Assembly: GCF_017591425.1 (NCBI RefSeq)
Contig: NW_024464918.1
Span: forward strand, 21,852,001 to 21,916,000
Length of the DNA stretch: 64,000 nucleotides
From: Ochotona curzoniae
Lineage: Eukaryota; Chordata; Mammalia; Lagomorpha; Ochotonidae
Direction of reading: 5' to 3'
Shown here: piece after piece, positions 59,501 through 64,000 of the stretch
Numbering within the stretch: the stretch's first letter is position 1
How the letters are laid out: each line of letters opens with the position of its first letter
Made by a program: the position numbers and the translations under genes
Notes under the pieces: model-generated
What the model was told of the DNA's origin: nothing
The model's input: the letters and a program-made list of their open reading frames with translations, nothing else
Databases searched by the model: none

Positions 59501-60368
59501 AACATGCTAGCTGGCTGTGTTCCTTTGTTGTACTTAACTGTATGAAGCAGCTCTTAGGTGCCTCTCAAGAGAATGATACTTACATTACAAAGCATTAGGG
59601 CATTGAAGGTCTTAGTCTTTTATTTTAGCTTACTTTGTTTATAAGATGAAAAGATACAGAAGTAGAGGTTGTAATTTGGAGATAAGCTAGAATCTTTTAT
59701 TATCATTGACAGTATCTTAAGTAATGTCTTAACTATTTTATTTTTCAAAGAGTTTGTCTCTGAATAAGAAATATACAGTTTTGCAAGCAATGTAGCTGCA
59801 CTGAAATCAGTAGTAATTTGCTAGTATTAAGTGCTGAAGAACTCAAGTAATGGTGACAAATGCTATTACCTGCAAAAGTAATACAGAAATTGTATAAAAA
59901 GATATAATTGCTTCATTTTACAAATGAAAAAACTGGGGCTAAAATAGGAAAGTTATTCCAAATCACATAGAAAAGGCCAGGATTTTCGAACACATTTTTA
60001 TTCTGTATCAAGCCCGTGATCATAACACAAAACCTCCCCCTACGGAACATGAGCTTGAATAGTTACAAACTCTCCTAAAGCTTCTAGACTGGATTTATTT
60101 TCTCTACCTGCTACCTTACCTTTCCAATTACCTTGCACCTCTTTCTATTCAGCCACACCAAACTGCACCGTCGTTACACCCGGTCACTACTTTTCTTTCA
60201 TTTAGCTGTCTGATGATGATTGGCTGTTCTAAAATCTTCTCACAAAGCATTCCTAAGTCACCCAACACTTCCAATTCTTTTAGAGTTGGAAGGAAATTCA
60301 CCAATTGTGGCTTTCTTACCTGAGAACATGACCAGGAACATGAAGGATAGAAAAGTGGAAACACCCAT
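53523..60368 (-). CDS. Gene 7: Kazal-type inhibitor with Gln/Gly-rich repeat exon (4 exons)
   Basis: Minus strand, exons 60368-60320, 56344-55869, 54525-54404 and 53568-53523. All junctions are in phase and encode 230 residues. Exon 1 encodes the signal peptide MGVSTFLSFMFLVMFS. Exon 2 (476 nt) encodes about 158 hydrophilic residues rich in Gln, Gly, Asn, Ser and Pro. It contains degenerate repeats such as YTQGKPGAVNQQG, FTQHGKPQVFNQPG and PQVGKPGTSSQQG. Exon 3 holds the Kazal core CQSVYKPVCGSDGKTYGNLC. Exon 4 ends LSKGKLNLNHEGKC. Cys2, Cys3, Cys4 and Cys6 are present. Cys1 and Cys5, which pair in Kazal domains, are both missing (Cys5 is Asn in CVFN). P1 is Ser. A secreted, possibly transglutaminase-cross-linked inhibitor, comparable in design to trappins, is an inference. 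I cannot assign a named ortholog. Confidence 0.85.
54806..55120 (-). mobile_element. C-type SINE in gene 7 intron 2
   Basis: Tail at the left and head at the right (reverse of GGGCCTGGCACTGTAGCCTA). It is flanked by near-identical AAAATCCTATT and AAAATTCTATT. It lies between exons 2 and 3. Confidence 0.9.
55121..55868. other. Gene 7 intron 2 remainder
   Basis: AT-rich intronic sequence with no further exon or repeat recognised. Confidence 0.4.
57224..57551 (-). mobile_element. Full-length C-type SINE in gene 7 intron 1
   Basis: Tail at the left (TTTATTTATTTTTATTGCAA) and head at the right (reverse of GGGGCCCGGTGCAGTGGCCT). Low divergence. Confidence 0.93.
57945..58215 (+). mobile_element. 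Old SINE relic in gene 7 intron 1
   Basis: A SINE-like order of phrases: GTTTAGCCTTGCAGATAAAA, GAGAACCTGGGCTTC, CTCCAGCTCCCTGCTC and GTGGGAGACCTGGAG. Highly diverged and lacks a clear tail. Confidence 0.55.
58216..60310. other. Gene 7 intron 1 remainder
   Basis: AT-rich intron. A plus-strand exon-like island at 58609-58649 is bounded by TTTTCTAATAG and GTAAGT. It reads in one frame but has no partner exons, so it is not annotated as a gene. Confidence 0.4.
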
Positions 60369-60463
60369 GGTGCAGTCAGTTGTTTCCAATTTAATTGTGG
60401 AATGGAGTTCAGCGTAACTCTTCAGTAGCTGTTCTCCAAATAAACTGTGCTGATAACCACCAT

Positions 60464-60471
60464 GTTATATA
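60464..60471 (-). promoter_or_regulatory. TATA box of gene 7
   Basis: TATATAAC on the minus strand, about 96 nt before the ATG. It would place the transcription start near 60435 with a leader of about 65 nt. It is unrelated to the CTATAAA promoters of genes 1-6. Confidence 0.5.
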
Positions 60472-60479
60472 TTCGCAAA

Positions 60480-63400
60480 AATTCTCCACCCTAATTGCTA
60501 AGTAGTAGTTTTTTTAAAAAAAATTACAGAGTACCTTTCACAGTCTGGAAGGAGTGGTTTCTTGAGTGGTCATTTCAAAATTAGCTTCACGCCCCAACTC
60601 CCGTAAATATCAAAACTAGTAGAAATCTATCATATGTATTTTCCTTGAAAAAATGGGGAAATTTTTCCTGCCTATGAATTATGTTCTAATTACTTGCCTC
60701 AAATTATATTTTAAAAGGAAATAAAATGCATTGAGTGTTGGTCATTAGGATGTGATGTAGGCATCCCGTAGGGAATGATGATAGATAATGTGTTTTGATG
60801 AGGCAACAAGAGACAATGGATCTCCTGTTTGAAGAATTTCGTGACACTGTCAGCCTTTTTTCCTCCAACTATTATACGAAACAGATGATCATGTGAAAAT
60901 GACCTTGGAATTTTCACTTGGTCATAAACTCAATGTTATAGAACAATTGAATATTATAGTCAAAATTCATTTCACTCTGTAGGAGAAATTTCAATTAAGG
61001 ACAGGATTGCAAATGATAACTTGGATAATATGAGGTCTGGAGACTATATTGCACAAGACGGGTTGGTGATAAGAATAAGCCTGTAAAGGGCAGGCTGAGG
61101 GATAAATGCTCATTGGTATCTTTCTGAGGCTACGCATAGGATAAAGAGAGATTTTACTTGTGTAGTTCTAAATGGCACAACCCATGTAAGGAAGTACAGT
61201 GTCCATGCCTTTGAGTTCTAAAAACTGGCAACCTTGGAAAAGGATGTAAACCAAGACAGTTTTTCAACCTTTCTGATTTTTGATCCTCAGATTTAGTACT
61301 TTGGGATTCTGTTTAATTTTCTCTTTATTTAGAAGTTGATTTTGAAAGTTGTAGTTTCTTTTAAACCAGGTTAAAATTTTATGACCAAACAGAAGAAAGT
61401 TTTAAAGTTTTATATAAAGTCTCTGGATGGATTTAGATTCTTATGTTAAAATAATTATGAATTATGATTGAATCGTGCATATATGAGCATATGTATGTTC
61501 AAGTACCATATATATCAAAAAATCAAGTAGTGTTTCCAAAAATTTCATGAAAGTATCAAGCAAATTGAAAGAACTGTACAATTAAAATCTAAATATGTAT
61601 ACCCTGCCAAAATGTAATTAGTATTTTGATATATTTGCCCTATGTTATTAGAAACTTAAAGGTTAGTGGAAAATAGAATTCAAAATAAGTTTATTTTAAT
61701 GTAAAAAAATGTGAAAGTCATGCTCAATGTTTTTATGATTTACATTTTCTGTGAATTTAAGAACCTGTAAGTCTCTCAAAGTAGGTAAATTTTGTGGCAG
61801 TTATTTCACATCGAGACTCCCAAGCAAAACAATACATAAATTTCCAAATAAAAAAGGGACTGTATTATCTGCATTTACATTTTGCTTAAGCAGTTTCTTC
61901 TTACATACTTTTCATCTGTCCTATCCATGCTTTTCCAGAATTTCAGTATCATTGATACTTAAAAATCACATGTGTAGATGATAAGTAATATTCTGTGTCT
62001 TATATGTCAGCGTATTTTAATGAAAAGATAAAACCTCAAGGACACTCAGATCCTGAGATCTCAGTGAACGTCCCGATGGACTGGTTGATGACATTGCTAT
62101 GATATTCTAAAAGATTGTTCTCTTTCTCTTAACATTTTTGTTTTTTATTTTTTAATATGGTGGGGGGGGGGAAGAAGGGAAAGAGAGAATAAATTGCAGG
62201 GGCAAAAACTCAGTTACGGGAGTCATCAGCACTGCTTACAAGGGTCTGCCTTAGCAGAGTGGGAGGCAATCCGTGGACTCCATGATATGAAACGACGGCA
62301 TTTTGATTGACAATTTAGCTGCTAGGTCAAACACGTACCTACCTCTCTCTGCTTTCATGTACCTAATCTCCAGATCATTTCAGAGGACCATTGGAAGAAG
62401 TTCTGTTAATGCAACAGTTAACGTTAGTTCAGCTTGTCACTTCACTTCTAATAACAGGACTCTCCCACATTTAGGCTTAGAGGAGTCTCAAAAGATTCTC
62501 ATCCTATTCACACATTTAAGAAGGGAAGGACGTGTGTTGCATATCTTGGACTGGGGTTCTACAGCAAGGCTGTGTTTTTCAGTACTTACGGTGCTTAGTA
62601 CATAAAACAGTGGCAATGCAAATAACCTGGGATACAGTTTAGGGACCTTATTTTAGATCATCCTACCTCAGGTTGTGTGATTGAATCTCACTTAGCACTG
62701 GTCAGTGTACCTCAAGAGACGGGAATCCTGACATTCCCCAGACATAAAAAAAGTGAATGTTATTATGTATTCCTTGGACATCAGGAGATAGAAAAAGCCT
62801 GAGCACAGTAGATAATAGATCTGCATAGCCTTTATGAAGTAATTCTTCCATAGACGCAAGTATGTCTGAGTCCAGCCAGCCAAATTGAATGTTTGGTCTG
62901 CTCTCTGAAATATAATGCAGATTTCATGGGAGACAAAAATGCCTCTTAAATTTGGCGTCATGTTATCAAGGTGTGAGGGAGAGGCTTGCCAGTCAGTTAC
63001 CGAATCTCATTAAATACTTTTCGCCCCTTTCTTAGAAGAAAAAAATACTTGTAAAGTCTTCCACTTAGTAGCCACTACCTACCCTAGCCTCTAAAATATC
63101 TTAATTGATTCACATAGTTGACTAGTTCAACCAATTCCTCACCCTTTGAATAAATGCATCTATTTCCGAGTTGGGAGGAGGAGGAATGGGGAGAGTGGAA
63201 AGGGAAATCCCTGAGCTTGTGGATCTGTATCATGAAAAATAAATTTTTTAAAAATTATCTATTTTCAAACACTGAGCCCTAGAGAAGCAGATAACCTGAA
63301 ATAGATTCTCAGGAAATTCCTGTGTTTGGGATACCAACTTCCTCATTCAAATGCTAAATTTCAATATTTATTGAAGTGATAATATATCTGACCTGTGAAC

Positions 63401-64000
63401 AATAATGTTTCATTAATGTTAACTACGCCTGTGATGCTAATCTCAGTGTATGAAGAAATTAAGAACGTGCCACCTTCTACCCTCCTGGGAGCTGAACTTC
63501 CATGAGGTGAATGGAGAGCAATATAGAGTCCAAATATCAGGGAATGAGGTAAGGTGGTTATAATAGTTATTTATTGGCTTACATCTGAGACTTCAATCAT
63601 GTGGAAATCTTTTAGTATTTGAAGTTGGCAAATTCCAGGGAAAGATCAGAAATATGCCCTTTATCAGGTTCAAGTTTACTTTCCATTACCACCATTACAA
63701 GGGAATAACAGAACTTTTGTCTTAGCCTTCATAAATCAGAGAGAACAATTTATGGTTCTCACCTTATGTTGATCAGAAAATTTTGTTTAATCATTAACCT
63801 CCAGGGTTTTGTTCATATATTTTATATGTATTGACATATGAAATATATGAAATCTGTCATATATATATATATACACACAGAGTTAACAGCATAATGTTTC
63901 CACACTCTTTCTCTCTTTACCATCTCTCCTTTTATTTTTATTTTAATTTTTGTGATGGAGTATGTTCACCTTAATTTATAATCACTAATTTAATCATCCA
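60480..64000. other. Gene-poor AT-rich right end
   Basis: No exon with family or splice support was found on either strand. There is a G-homopolymer at 62162-62170 and an AT dinucleotide tract near 63862-63875. The longest open frames (100 codons and below) show no recognisable motif. Confidence 0.45.

Noticed and set aside
1..64000. CRISPR arrays, operons, bacterial or phage genes, tRNA and rRNA genes
   Set aside because: Spliced genes, SINEs and LINE-1-like tails show mammalian nuclear DNA. tRNA-like heads occur only as parts of SINEs.

Overview
This is nuclear DNA from a mammal, very probably a lagomorph. It is AT-rich and has intron-containing genes with standard splice sites. It also carries many copies of the tRNA-like C-type SINE typical of rabbits and pikas (GGCCCGGCGC head, AATAAAAATAA-rich tail). 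The SINE variants look more like pika (Ochotona) than rabbit to me, but this is only an inference. The window is a recent, still-rearranging cluster of small secreted Kazal-type serine protease inhibitor (SPINK) genes. It resembles part of the mammalian SPINK cluster (human 5q32), although no flanking anchor gene is visible. LAYOUT: Genes 1-3 lie on the minus strand (5631-8547, 15909-19082, 22688-25524). Genes 4-6 lie on the plus strand (30745-33468, 39397-42513, 48307-50647). They meet head-to-head around 28 kb, forming an imperfect large palindrome. An orphan copy of the shared upstream block at 1-560 implies a further minus-strand gene to the left of the window. A seventh, different Kazal gene on the minus strand (53523-60368) has a long Gln/Gly/Asn/Ser-rich exon and a Kazal domain that has lost one disulfide. 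No gene was found from 60.5 to 64 kb. GENES: I assembled all seven reading frames exon by exon from visible splice sites. All are open from ATG to stop with matching phases. The six paralogs encode 83-89 residue proteins: a nearly invariant signal peptide exon, a short variable linker exon, a 110-nt Kazal exon and a short terminal exon with the last cysteine. The promoter-proximal block and signal exon are almost identical between copies. The Kazal exon, especially the reactive-site loop, differs in every copy (P1 = Lys, Asn, Lys, Lys, Val, Glu in genes 1-6; Ser in gene 7). This pattern fits duplication with 5' homogenisation and diversifying selection, as in seminal/epididymal inhibitor families; tissue of expression is an inference. 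OTHER CONTENT: A truncated class II (betaretrovirus-like) endogenous retrovirus at 44703-47782 splits the upstream block of gene 6. There are about 18 SINE insertions, LINE-1-like 3' ends, a GA/GGAA microsatellite and several blocks of paralogous intergenic sequence from the segmental duplications.
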